DNA of 64,000 nt from positions 2,564,001 through 2,628,000 of the forward strand of contig JNLK01000001.1 of assembly GCA_000703065.1 (NCBI GenBank), given 5' to 3'. This stretch comes from Lachnospiraceae bacterium AC2029 (lineage in GTDB: Bacteria; Bacillota; Clostridia; Lachnospirales; Lachnospiraceae). The notes under the pieces are model-generated. The model saw nothing but the letters and a program-made list of their open reading frames with translations. It ran no database searches and had not been told where the DNA came from. This document shows, piece after piece, positions 17,001 to 24,108 of this stretch (positions within the stretch are counted from its first letter, which is position 1; each line of letters starts with the position of its first letter). A program made the translations under genes and the position numbers.

Positions 17001-17970
17001 GAAGGACAGACAGATCCGTCTTCGTATGGGAATCTACTACGATGTGGATAAATCCATCGATATCGAGCGGCGCTTCGACCGGGCAAAGATGGCGGCGGAT
17101 TCCATCCGGGGCAATTACTCAGAAGCCATCGGAGAGTTCGATGCGAAGATGCATGACGAAATGATGTTCCATGACCGTCTTTTGGAGGAGTTTAAAGATG
17201 CCATTCAGGAGAAGCAGTTTGACGTCTTCCTCCAGCCGAAGTATGATATTCGGCCGGATACGCCTACTCTTACAAGCGCGGAGGCGCTGGTGCGCTGGAA
17301 GCATCCGGAGCTGGGCATGATCAGTCCCGGGGTCTTCATTCCGCTTCTGGAGGAGCACGGCCTGATCTTCGACCTGGATTATTATGTATGGGACGCGACT
17401 GCCGCATACATCCGTTATTGTAAGGATACCTACGGCTTCTCCGTTCCCGTTTCGGTAAATGTATCGCGGATCGACATGCTGCTTCCGAATCTGAAGTCCA
17501 TCTTCGAGGGCATTCTGGAGAAGTATTCGCTGACTACGGAGGATATCATCCTGGAGATCACGGAATCCGCCTACACCGGTGACGCCGAGCAGGTAATCTC
17601 CACAGTGACCCTGTTCCGGGAGGACGGCTTCGGTATCGAGATGGATGATTTTGGTACGGGCTACTCGTCTCTGGGCATGCTGTCCAAGCTGCCGATCGAC
17701 GCGCTGAAGCTGGATATGTCCTTCGTCCGCAGCGCTTTCAGCGAGAATCGGGATATGCGGATGATCGAGCTGATCATCGACATTTCCGACCGCCTGGGTG
17801 TGCCCGTTATCGCAGAGGGTGTGGAGACGGAAGAGCAGTACCGGGCATTGAAGGAAATGGGCTGCGACATCGTTCAGGGCTTCTTCTTCTCGAAACCTGT
17901 CCCGAGACAGGAGTTTGATCGGTTTATCCGGGAGCGTTCGAAGGGAACTGACGGTAAGCAGGGAGAATGA
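14005..17970 (+). CDS. APC transporter fused to GGDEF, receiver, degenerate GGDEF and EAL domains
   Basis: The 1321-residue protein opens with an APC-family amino acid permease of 12 or more helices (residues 1-490; GTSVGWGSLVV, EAGGAYSYTKEIFGYDYGF). A further two helices lead to a GGDEF domain (about 570-720) with intact RIGGDEF and CDVNGLKKINDTLGH, so it can make cyclic di-GMP. A receiver follows (760-880; phospho-Asp in IMLDLLMPRMGG, KPYP). A second GGDEF has SADTF in place of the signature, so it is inactive. The EAL domain (1070-1305) has AEALVRW, NVS, DDFGTGYSSL and AEGVET, so hydrolysis is likely. A GAGGGGTG site sets the ATG. Transport-coupled cyclic di-GMP control is inferred. Confidence 0.85.
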   Translation: MEKRSLDRHLSMPGALAFSVGTSVGWGSLVVTCNTYLAQAGPLGSVLGLALGAIVMLVISRSYSALMKAYPEAGGAYSYTKEIFGYDYGFLAAWFMAMTYMAVLWANATSLPLFGRIFLGGFFKVGKLYTIFGYDVYLGEILLSVAALVLIGLLCMHFKKAVNVFMIILFGLFSLGILICFGVALFGRTGSMEPLFLEDSSMISQIAKIAVISPWAFIGFESISHATEELSFERKKIHRLLVISVIVTLALYVFVTLLSVTAYPSQYGSWFDYIKDLDNLSGIEALPPFYAAQAYMGEAGVYVLMIALLALVITSLIGNISALSRLFYSMAKDHVLPKKVATLNKKNIPSAAILMVVLISVLIPFLGRTAIGWIVDVTTIGATLIYGVVSAAGIKLARESKDRRGLIAGIAGLVIMIGFGIYILVPNFVSQSTMAKETFLLFIIWSILGFLFFRYILRRDKEHRFGTSVVVWVALLSLVLFISLVWMRQSMLASDEEMKTNVEQYYETAPADRDSAEDVRFISDQLDEQRQDTTRTLLMAMGMFGFVLVIMLTNHSYMSKRSQESEMKANTDTMTGVKNKHAFMTREKEINTNIKDEVMGGFAVVVCDVNGLKKINDTLGHKAGDEYIIAACRMVCEIFQHSPVYRIGGDEFVAILGGRDFHMRAELMRILHDRSVQHITDGGAVVSGGISDYVPGDDEDFHAVFARADELMYVEKKLLKSLGAVTRDDESDAEAEVEKDPLDDMMNTIVEERAILNVRRSVLIVEDEIINQQILGNVLHEDYQILYASDGVEALECLEEHKEDVALIMLDLLMPRMGGAELISRVREDDNLQNIPIIVLTADQKTEVECLQLGAFDFIPKPYPDPEIIRARVNKAIELCEDRNIIHSTERDALTKLFNIGHFFRYVSLFDQHYPDRPADAIVVDINHFHMVNERYGKEYGDEVLRQIGDKVRLQARKLGGVGCRQSADTFLIYAPHRDNYEEILAKLSEGLGQLSEVEKDRQIRLRMGIYYDVDKSIDIERRFDRAKMAADSIRGNYSEAIGEFDAKMHDEMMFHDRLLEEFKDAIQEKQFDVFLQPKYDIRPDTPTLTSAEALVRWKHPELGMISPGVFIPLLEEHGLIFDLDYYVWDATAAYIRYCKDTYGFSVPVSVNVSRIDMLLPNLKSIFEGILEKYSLTTEDIILEITESAYTGDAEQVISTVTLFREDGFGIEMDDFGTGYSSLGMLSKLPIDALKLDMSFVRSAFSENRDMRMIELIIDISDRLGVPVIAEGVETEEQYRALKEMGCDIVQGFFFSKPVPRQEFDRFIRERSKGTDGKQGE

Positions 17971-18030
17971 TTTCTCTTTTCTCAATGACATTTCAAAAAA
18001 ACAAGGATTCATTCCTGACAGCAGGAACAG

Positions 18031-18066
18031 AGGGCCGGAAGATCGTCCGGCCCTTTAGCGTTTTTT
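18031..18066 (+). terminator. Rho-independent terminator
   Basis: AGGGCCGGA and TCCGGCCCT form a 9-bp stem with a 6-nt loop, followed after a short spacer by six T. Confidence 0.8.
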
Positions 18067-18072
18067 CGACTC

Positions 18073-18129
18073 TTGACAGGCTAACATATGTTAGCTATAA
18101 TGGCTGTGATATGGCTAATAACTATTAGC
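18073..18129 (+). promoter_or_regulatory. Promoter with two TetR-type operators
   Basis: TTGACA (18073-18078), a 17-bp spacer and TATAAT (18096-18101) form a consensus sigma-A promoter. The spacer is almost wholly a perfect 16-bp palindrome, GCTAACATATGTTAGC (18080-18095). A second copy, GCTAATAACTATTAGC (18114-18129), follows in the leader with the same GCTAAYA half sites. A dimer bound here would block polymerase, so autorepression by the TetR protein encoded next is expected. Confidence 0.85.
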
Positions 18130-18149
18130 AGTATGTGTATGGAGGAATC

Positions 18150-18737
18150 ATGACAACAAAAGAAAGAATACTGGAATCGGCGCTGACGCTTTTTGCGAAG
18201 AATGGATATGACGGAACAAGTGTGGAGCAGATCGCGACGGAAGTCGGGATCAAGGCTCCGTCTCTTTACAAGCATTATAAGGGCAAGGAGGACATTCTGA
18301 ATGCCCTGATCGATTCTGCGGAAGTGCGGTATGAGGAAATGTTCGGCTCGGAGAGAAATACCGGGAAGGTTCCTAAGAATCCGGAAGAGTTTATACAGGT
18401 GACCATGGGAAGGATCGCTTTTACGATAAAGGATCCGGTCATCCGAAAGACACGGATGCTGCTTGTGCAGGAACAGTTCCGAAATGAGCGGATCGCCGAG
18501 GTTACCACCAGGCATCAGCTGGACGGAATTCAGCGGATGTTTGCGAAGATCATCGAAGGAATGATGGAGGCGGGAATCTTCAGGAAGGATGATCCTGCGC
18601 TTCTTGCAGTGGAGCTGACAGCTCCCGCGGTTCTTTGGATCGCCCAGGCGGACAGGCAGCCCCGGTACGCGGATGAGGTCATGGGAAATATCGAGAAACA
18701 CATCCGGCATTTCTGCGATGTATATATGAAGCAGTAA
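18150..18737 (+). CDS. TetR-family transcriptional repressor
   Basis: The 195-residue protein has the TetR N-terminal HTH (ILESALTLFAKNGYDGTSVE, then VGIKAPSLYKHYKGKEDIL) and a variable helical ligand domain. GGAGG lies 4 nt before the ATG; a start five codons earlier is possible but lacks a site. Its own promoter contains two matching palindromes, so autoregulation is likely. The genes downstream (transglutaminase-like onward) may be in its regulon, but a gap of 143 bp with no clear terminator leaves that open. Ligand unknown. Confidence 0.9.
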   Translation: MTTKERILESALTLFAKNGYDGTSVEQIATEVGIKAPSLYKHYKGKEDILNALIDSAEVRYEEMFGSERNTGKVPKNPEEFIQVTMGRIAFTIKDPVIRKTRMLLVQEQFRNERIAEVTTRHQLDGIQRMFAKIIEGMMEAGIFRKDDPALLAVELTAPAVLWIAQADRQPRYADEVMGNIEKHIRHFCDVYMKQ

Positions 18738-18880
18738 ACGAGGTGTTAATCATGCGTGTGACGCAAAGGTCCGGGAGCACGGGGAGATGACTCGGGAGCA
18801 TGGGGACTGTGAGATCCTATACTGCAGAGAGTGATGATCGGTTCCGGTATTCACGGGAAACGGAAAGGAAGGATGATTTG

Positions 18881-19507
18881 ATGAAGGTATCGATATACAC
18901 GAATGACATCAGCGAATATCTCAAATGTGACGCTGTAATCGATTTTGATCATCCGTCGGTCAGTAAACTGGCAGATCATTTATACGATGAATCGGAGAAT
19001 GAAACGGATTTCATTCGGCGGGCCTATGAATATGTCAGGGAGCGTATATCCCATTCTGCAGATGCAGGAGAGGATGCCGTAACCTGTTCCGCATCAGAGG
19101 TTCTTGCCGCCGGGCATGGGATCTGCTTTGCAAAGTCGCATCTTCTGGCGGCAATCCTACGCAGTAAGTCCGTTCCCGCAGGCTTCTGCTATCAGAAGCT
19201 GATCCTGGATGATGAAACGGCACCGGTTCTGATCTATCATGGACTGAACGGCGTATACATCAGGGAATATGAGAAGTGGATACGTCTGGATGCAAGAGGA
19301 AATAAGTCCGGAGTGGATGCGCAGTTTTCCATCGACTTTGAACAGCTGGCATTTCCGATACGTCCTGAAAAGGGCGAAGTCGATAACTGCGTCATTTATC
19401 CGGATCCGGATACAGAGGTGGTACGGACGCTGAGATCGCATGATTCCAGGGAAGAGTTGTGGAAGAATCTTCCGATGGAACTGGGATATGAAACGGTGAA
19501 AGAGTAA
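18881..19507 (+). CDS. Transglutaminase-like cysteine protease-fold protein
   Basis: The 208-residue protein has the transglutaminase core triad: Cys in GHGICFAKSHLLAAILR, His in LIYHGLNGVYI, Asp in WIRLDARGNK. There is no signal peptide, so it is cytoplasmic. Such stand-alone members act as peptidases or amidases of unknown substrate. GGAAGG stands before the ATG. It begins a run of seven co-directional small-enzyme genes with gaps of 13 to 57 bp. Confidence 0.8.
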   Translation: MKVSIYTNDISEYLKCDAVIDFDHPSVSKLADHLYDESENETDFIRRAYEYVRERISHSADAGEDAVTCSASEVLAAGHGICFAKSHLLAAILRSKSVPAGFCYQKLILDDETAPVLIYHGLNGVYIREYEKWIRLDARGNKSGVDAQFSIDFEQLAFPIRPEKGEVDNCVIYPDPDTEVVRTLRSHDSREELWKNLPMELGYETVKE

Positions 19508-19564
19508 AGATAGCCGAAAGACGGAAACATACAGACATTTTATGAATTGTCAGGAGAGATATGT

Positions 19565-20029
19565 ATGAAAGTGATAAGTTTCTTTGACAGTGACAGACAG
19601 AGTCATTGGCTGAATGAAATTAAAAAGGGTGACTGGGGAGCCGCCGGATTTTTATATGAACTTTTGAGCAAGGGGACATTCTTTGAAACCGTGGGGGATA
19701 GATCAAAGGTACTGCTACTTACGGACAGTGACAATCTGGTATCCTTCTGCACTTATGCGGAAAAGGATGATATACAGTCCACAGACCTTACTCCGTGGAT
19801 GGGATTTGTATATACCTTCCCGGAATACAGAGGGCATCATTATGTGAGCCTCTTGATGGAAGAAATAGAACGGCTTGCAAGGAAAGACGGTGTATCTGAG
19901 GTCTACATCTCGACAAATCACATCGGACTTTATGAGAAATATGGGTGCGAGTTTAAAGCGGAGATGAAAGACATCGAAGGTGAAACGTCCAGGGTATATG
20001 TGAAGAAGATCACGGCCGCAACGGAATAA
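19565..20029 (+). CDS. GNAT-family N-acetyltransferase
   Basis: The 154-residue product has the GNAT fold features: a beta-strand pair ending GFVYTFPEYRGHHYVSLLME, where PEYRGHHY corresponds to the acetyl-CoA loop (Q/RxxGxG/A, here with H replacing the usual G), then ISTNHIGLYEKYGCEF matching motif B with the conserved Tyr. CAGGAG precedes the ATG. Substrate unknown. Confidence 0.8.
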   Translation: MKVISFFDSDRQSHWLNEIKKGDWGAAGFLYELLSKGTFFETVGDRSKVLLLTDSDNLVSFCTYAEKDDIQSTDLTPWMGFVYTFPEYRGHHYVSLLMEEIERLARKDGVSEVYISTNHIGLYEKYGCEFKAEMKDIEGETSRVYVKKITAATE

Positions 20030-20082
20030 CTATTCGCTACGGAGCGCCGGAAGGCACGAAGTATGGAATGGAGGTGCAGGAT

Positions 20083-20871
20083 ATGCAGTTTTCAGATATA
20101 GATAACGGAAAGACCTTTGATTGGGAAAATACCTCAAAGGATTATGCGAAATACAGAGACATCTATCCGGAGGAATTCTATCAGAGCATTTTGGATCTGG
20201 GGCTCTGCAGGGACGGACAGAAGGTGCTGGATATCGGAACGGGAACCGGCGTTCTTCCACGCAATATGTATCGGTACGGTGCGAAATGGATCGGAACGGA
20301 TATTTCGGAAAATCAGATCCAGCAGGCAAAGCTGCTTTCGGCGGAGAGCGGGATGGGTATAGAATATTATGCATGCCCGGCTGAGGGTGTTGATTATCCG
20401 GAGGATACCTTTGATGTGATCACGGTATGTCAGTGTATCTGGTACTTGGATCCGAAGGTGATCACCGGAAAATTCGCCCGGATGCTGAAGCCGGGTGGAA
20501 AACTTCTGATCCTCTACATGGGATGGCTTCCCTATGAGGACGAGATTGCGGGAAAGAGCGAAGAGATTATCTTAAAGCATAATCCCAACTGGTCTTCTTA
20601 TGGAGATACCGTTCACCCGGTTTATGTTCCGGAAGAGCTGCTTACGAACTTTGATATGGTACTGCAAAAGGAGTTTCGGGTAGATGTTTCATTTTCAAGA
20701 GAAGGCTGGCATGGACGCATGCGCGCCTGCAGGGGAGTGGGAGCGGCCATGAACGAGGCACAGCTGCAGGCATGGAATGAAGAACATATGCGAATGCTGA
20801 ATGAAAATGCACCGGAGGTCTTTGACGTTAAGCATTATGTATCGATTGCTGAGTTACAGGTGAAAAAATAA
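20083..20871 (+). CDS. Class I SAM-dependent methyltransferase
   Basis: The 262-residue protein has motif I VLDIGTGTGVLPRNMYRYG, an acidic residue after strand 2 (WIGTDISENQI), and the motif IV/post region FDVITVCQCIWYLDPK and MLKPGGKLLIL, all typical of Methyltransf_11-like small-molecule methyltransferases. The start at 20083 has GGAGG 9 nt upstream. The acceptor is unknown; the neighbours (acetyl- and nucleotidyl-transferases) suggest small-molecule modification. Confidence 0.85.
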   Translation: MQFSDIDNGKTFDWENTSKDYAKYRDIYPEEFYQSILDLGLCRDGQKVLDIGTGTGVLPRNMYRYGAKWIGTDISENQIQQAKLLSAESGMGIEYYACPAEGVDYPEDTFDVITVCQCIWYLDPKVITGKFARMLKPGGKLLILYMGWLPYEDEIAGKSEEIILKHNPNWSSYGDTVHPVYVPEELLTNFDMVLQKEFRVDVSFSREGWHGRMRACRGVGAAMNEAQLQAWNEEHMRMLNENAPEVFDVKHYVSIAELQVKK

Positions 20872-20912
20872 AATGATCGGACAACAGGAAAATCGGAAGA
20901 CAGGAGATGGAA

Positions 20913-21806
20913 ATGACAGACGGCACAGACAGATTTTCAGAAATTAAAAACAGACTTTGTGAATTTGCAATGAAGGATAGGGACATTTGGGCGGTAATCG
21001 CCATCGGATCATCCACCAGGTCGGATATTCCGGCTGATGAGTATTCGGACCTGGATCTTTTCGTCGTGACGGAAGAGCCTGATCCCTGGTTCTCCGGGGA
21101 GTATCCGAAGAAACTGGGGAGGGTAAGCATTTCCTTTCTCGAGCCCACTCTCGGTGGGGGAAAAGAGAGACGGTGCATTTTCGATGAAGATAAGGATGTG
21201 GACATGATCGTCCTTACGCCGGATCAGTTTGAGACAGCAGTCCGGGAAGGCGTTGCCGGATGGGTGATGAACCGGGGATACCGGATTCTTTATGATGCGG
21301 GATATATGGAGGAAAAATGTGGAAGTTCGCTTTCGGATATGCTGAAGAAGTATGTCTCATCGGCGACTGCCGGGGAGGTAATATCCAAGACGGATTATCT
21401 GAATCTGGTTAATGATTTTTATTTTCATAATATCTGGTCATGTAAGAAATTGCTCCGGGGAGAGCTTTGGTCAGCAAAGATGTGTATTGATGCTTACCTG
21501 AAACCACATCTGCTACATATGATCGAGCAGTACCAGCTGGCTCAGGGGAGTGAAGATGTATGGCATGACGGCAGATTCCTGGACCGCTGGGCGGATCCTG
21601 AAGTTAGGGAGGAACTAAAGGACTGCTTCGCACACTATGACAGTAAAGATTGCGGAGCGGCGCTTATGGCAACACATAAGCTTTTCGCGAAGATTGCACC
21701 TGTTGTAGCAGAGAAATTGATGATCGATTATCCGCGGGAGGCTGAGCACTGTGCTTATGATTATCTGAGTCGAAATCTTGGCAGGATATTGGATACGGGA
21801 AACTGA
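20913..21806 (+). CDS. ANT(6)-like nucleotidyltransferase
   Basis: The 297-residue protein matches the streptomycin 6-adenylyltransferase family (AadE/ANT(6)): the nucleotidyltransferase signature is GSSTRSDIPADEYSDLDLFV, with the catalytic Asp pair in DLD and the third acid in KDVDMIVL. The family C-terminal domain follows. The second ATG is chosen because AGGAG abuts the first but is 7 nt from the second. Many clostridial relatives have not been shown to give resistance, so the substrate is left open. Confidence 0.8.
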   Translation: MTDGTDRFSEIKNRLCEFAMKDRDIWAVIAIGSSTRSDIPADEYSDLDLFVVTEEPDPWFSGEYPKKLGRVSISFLEPTLGGGKERRCIFDEDKDVDMIVLTPDQFETAVREGVAGWVMNRGYRILYDAGYMEEKCGSSLSDMLKKYVSSATAGEVISKTDYLNLVNDFYFHNIWSCKKLLRGELWSAKMCIDAYLKPHLLHMIEQYQLAQGSEDVWHDGRFLDRWADPEVREELKDCFAHYDSKDCGAALMATHKLFAKIAPVVAEKLMIDYPREAEHCAYDYLSRNLGRILDTGN

Positions 21807-21821
21807 AAGAAGAGGACGGAT

Positions 21822-22877
21822 ATGGATAAAGGCTGGTCGGAAAAGAATAAAGAAGTTCAAAAACTACTGGCGAAGGAAGCAACCTTCGATGAGGCGATCC
21901 AAAAGCTTCTTACCTTCCGGGCGGAAATGTTCGAGCAGATCACGCAGATCGTGAACGGATATCCGGAGAAGGCTTTTTCCGAAATGCCTTTTGCGGGAGC
22001 GGACGGATATCATAGTAAAACCCTTGCGTATTCCATCTGGCATATCTTCCGGATCGAGGATATCGTGGCCCATGAGATGATCGCGGGTGACAGTCAGGTG
22101 CTTTTTGAACAGAACTTTCTGGACCGCATAGGTTCACCCATCATTACCACGGGTAATGAATTACAGGGGGACGGGATCGTGGAGTTCTCGAAACAGTTAA
22201 ATATCCGGGAACTGTATCTCTATGCAAAGGCGGTGACGGAGTCTACGGATCAGATCCTGCAGTATCTGACTTTCAAAGAATTGAAACAGAAATACGGAGA
22301 GGATGTGAGGGAGAAGTTGATCCGCAGCAAGTGTGTAAGTGAGGATGAAAATGCATTCTGGCTCATCGATTACTGGTGCGGTAAGGATGTAAAAGGTTTG
22401 ATCCAGATGCCTTTCAGCAGACATTGGATCATGCATATCGAAGCCATGCGCCGGATCAAGAATAAACTCTGCAAGATAGCGCGGAAGGGTGTGGATCCCA
22501 TTGCCTACTGTGGTTTCTCCTGCAATCACTGTTTCCTTGCCGAGTGGTGCGGATCTTGCAGAACCGAGTATAACACCTGTTCCTTTGCCACCTGTTCGGA
22601 GGACGGGATCTGCCCGAATGTGAAGTGTTGCAAGGAAAAGGGTATCGATGGATGCTATGAATGTGAGGACATGGAGACCTGTGAAAAAGGGTTTTATATC
22701 CCCTCAAATGACGGCGCGAACGCAGCTAAGGCCCAGGCGTTATATATCCGGAAGTACGGGAAGAAAGCCTTCCTGAAAGTTCAGGACAGACTGCATGAGA
22801 AATATGAATTTCAGAAGACCCAGGAGATCCTGGGACAGGATTATGAAGAAGGGCTGAGGATCCTGGAAGATATTTGA
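21822..22877 (+). CDS. DinB-like domain fused to cysteine-rich DUF3795 domain
   Basis: The 351-residue protein has an N-terminal four-helix DinB-like part (residues 1-215) with the spaced histidines HSKTLAYSIWHIF and HWIMHIEAM that bind metal in that superfamily. From about 225 a cysteine-rich module begins IAYCGFSCNHCFLAEWCGSC and continues with ten or more further cysteines, as in DUF3795 proteins, which probably bind zinc or a cluster. DinB-fold enzymes include thiol S-transferases. Gap to the preceding gene is 15 bp. Function unknown. Confidence 0.75.
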   Translation: MDKGWSEKNKEVQKLLAKEATFDEAIQKLLTFRAEMFEQITQIVNGYPEKAFSEMPFAGADGYHSKTLAYSIWHIFRIEDIVAHEMIAGDSQVLFEQNFLDRIGSPIITTGNELQGDGIVEFSKQLNIRELYLYAKAVTESTDQILQYLTFKELKQKYGEDVREKLIRSKCVSEDENAFWLIDYWCGKDVKGLIQMPFSRHWIMHIEAMRRIKNKLCKIARKGVDPIAYCGFSCNHCFLAEWCGSCRTEYNTCSFATCSEDGICPNVKCCKEKGIDGCYECEDMETCEKGFYIPSNDGANAAKAQALYIRKYGKKAFLKVQDRLHEKYEFQKTQEILGQDYEEGLRILEDI

Positions 22878-22890
22878 TGATGGAGGACTT

Positions 22891-23385
22891 ATGAAACTGA
22901 GAGAATTTAAACAGGAAGATGCAAAGATCATAGCCGGATGGCTTCGGACCGAAGAAGAATTATACAGATGGTCTGCTGACAGATTTAATAAATTCCCGCT
23001 TTCGGGAGACGATATCAACGAAAGCTATGGACCGCAGAAGGAATCCGGCCGATTCTTTCCGCTGACGGCGGTTGATGATCAGGGGGATGTTTTGGGACAT
23101 TTCATCATAAGGTATCCGAGAGAGGATGATGACAGCTCGGTACGTTTCGGTTTTGTCATCGTGGATCCTTCTCTGAGAGGAAAAGGATACGGAAAGGAAA
23201 TGCTCCGCCTGGGAATCGAATATGCAAGGGAGAAGCTTTCCGCTTCAAGGATCGATCTGGGCGTATTCGAGAATAATGATGGAGCAAGACACTGCTACGA
23301 GGCTGTAGGTTTTCGGGAGTATGGAAGAAGAGAATGCGAGATGCCCATCGGAACCTGGACCTGCATCGATATGGAGATCGTATGA
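22891..23385 (+). CDS. GNAT-family N-acetyltransferase (RimJ/RimL-like)
   Basis: The 164-residue protein has the acetyl-CoA loop in VDPSLRGKGYGKEMLRLGIEYA (R-x-x-G-x-G) and the later LGVFENNDGARHCYEAVGF motif, both standard for GNAT enzymes. It starts 13 bp after the DinB/DUF3795 gene with GGAGG close upstream. Substrate unknown. Confidence 0.85.
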   Translation: MKLREFKQEDAKIIAGWLRTEEELYRWSADRFNKFPLSGDDINESYGPQKESGRFFPLTAVDDQGDVLGHFIIRYPREDDDSSVRFGFVIVDPSLRGKGYGKEMLRLGIEYAREKLSASRIDLGVFENNDGARHCYEAVGFREYGRRECEMPIGTWTCIDMEIV

Positions 23386-23404
23386 TCCAAAGAGGAGAAC
23401 AAAA

Positions 23405-24052
23405 ATGAATTACAGAGTTATCGATAAGGAGAAGTACTACCGGAGCGGGGTGTACCGCCATTTCACAGAGGATTGCAAATGCTCCACCTCCATGACGGCG
23501 AGGATCGATGTTACGGATCTGGTGGAGTATTCCAAGCGGGCAGGCACTAAATTCTACATCAACTTTCTGTATGTGCTTTCCAAGGTGCTGAACTCAAGGG
23601 ATGACTATAAGATGGGATATCTCTGGCAGTCGGAGGAACTGATCTGTTATGACAGCATCAATCCGATCCAGTACATTTTTCACGAGGATACGGAAACCTG
23701 CACGCCGGTGTATACGACCTATTATGAGGATTACGAAGAGTTTTACCGGAACGCCATAAGCGATGTGGAGAACGCAAAGAAGATAAGGGAATACGGTCTG
23801 GATCTGATGAACCATCCGAACTGGTTCGATGCATCGTATATTTCCTGGCTGTCCTACGATTCGCTGAATATCGAGCTGCCGGACGGATACTTACATTTTC
23901 CTCCCATCATTAACTGGGGGAAGTACCGAGAGGAAGGCGGCAGGCTGATGATGCCGGTGAGCGTCCGCCTGAACCATGCCATAGCGGACGGATTTCTGGT
24001 GGCAAATGTATATCGGCTGCTGGAGCAGGAAATGTCGGTATTGGTGAGATGA
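23405..24052 (+). CDS. Chloramphenicol acetyltransferase-like (CAT-fold) protein
   Basis: The 215-residue chain matches type A CAT: the catalytic motif HHxxxDG appears as NHAIADGFLVANVYRLL, with the catalytic His and structural Asp kept; the YINFLYVLSKVLN and SWLSYDSLNIELPD segments also fit. The start at 23405 has AGGAG 7 nt upstream. Many divergent CAT-like proteins of gut Firmicutes do not confer chloramphenicol resistance, so activity is uncertain. Last gene of the cassette. Confidence 0.8.
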   Translation: MNYRVIDKEKYYRSGVYRHFTEDCKCSTSMTARIDVTDLVEYSKRAGTKFYINFLYVLSKVLNSRDDYKMGYLWQSEELICYDSINPIQYIFHEDTETCTPVYTTYYEDYEEFYRNAISDVENAKKIREYGLDLMNHPNWFDASYISWLSYDSLNIELPDGYLHFPPIINWGKYREEGGRLMMPVSVRLNHAIADGFLVANVYRLLEQEMSVLVR

Positions 24053-24057
24053 ATGAC

Positions 24058-24098
24058 AAACAGCCGTCAGATGATGATCTGACGGCTGTCTTTCTTTG
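24058..24098. terminator. Bidirectional terminator between convergent genes
   Basis: CAGCCGTCAGAT (24061-24072) and ATCTGACGGCTG (24077-24088) pair perfectly around a 4-nt loop, flanked by A and T runs. It ends the CAT-like gene and the MutS-like gene from opposite sides. Confidence 0.9.
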
Positions 24099-24108
24099 TA
24101 GATATTAT

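Noticed and set aside
20913-24052. A confirmed antibiotic-resistance island
   Set aside because: ANT-like and CAT-like folds are present, but the enzymes are divergent and no mobile-element borders surround them, so resistance cannot be claimed.
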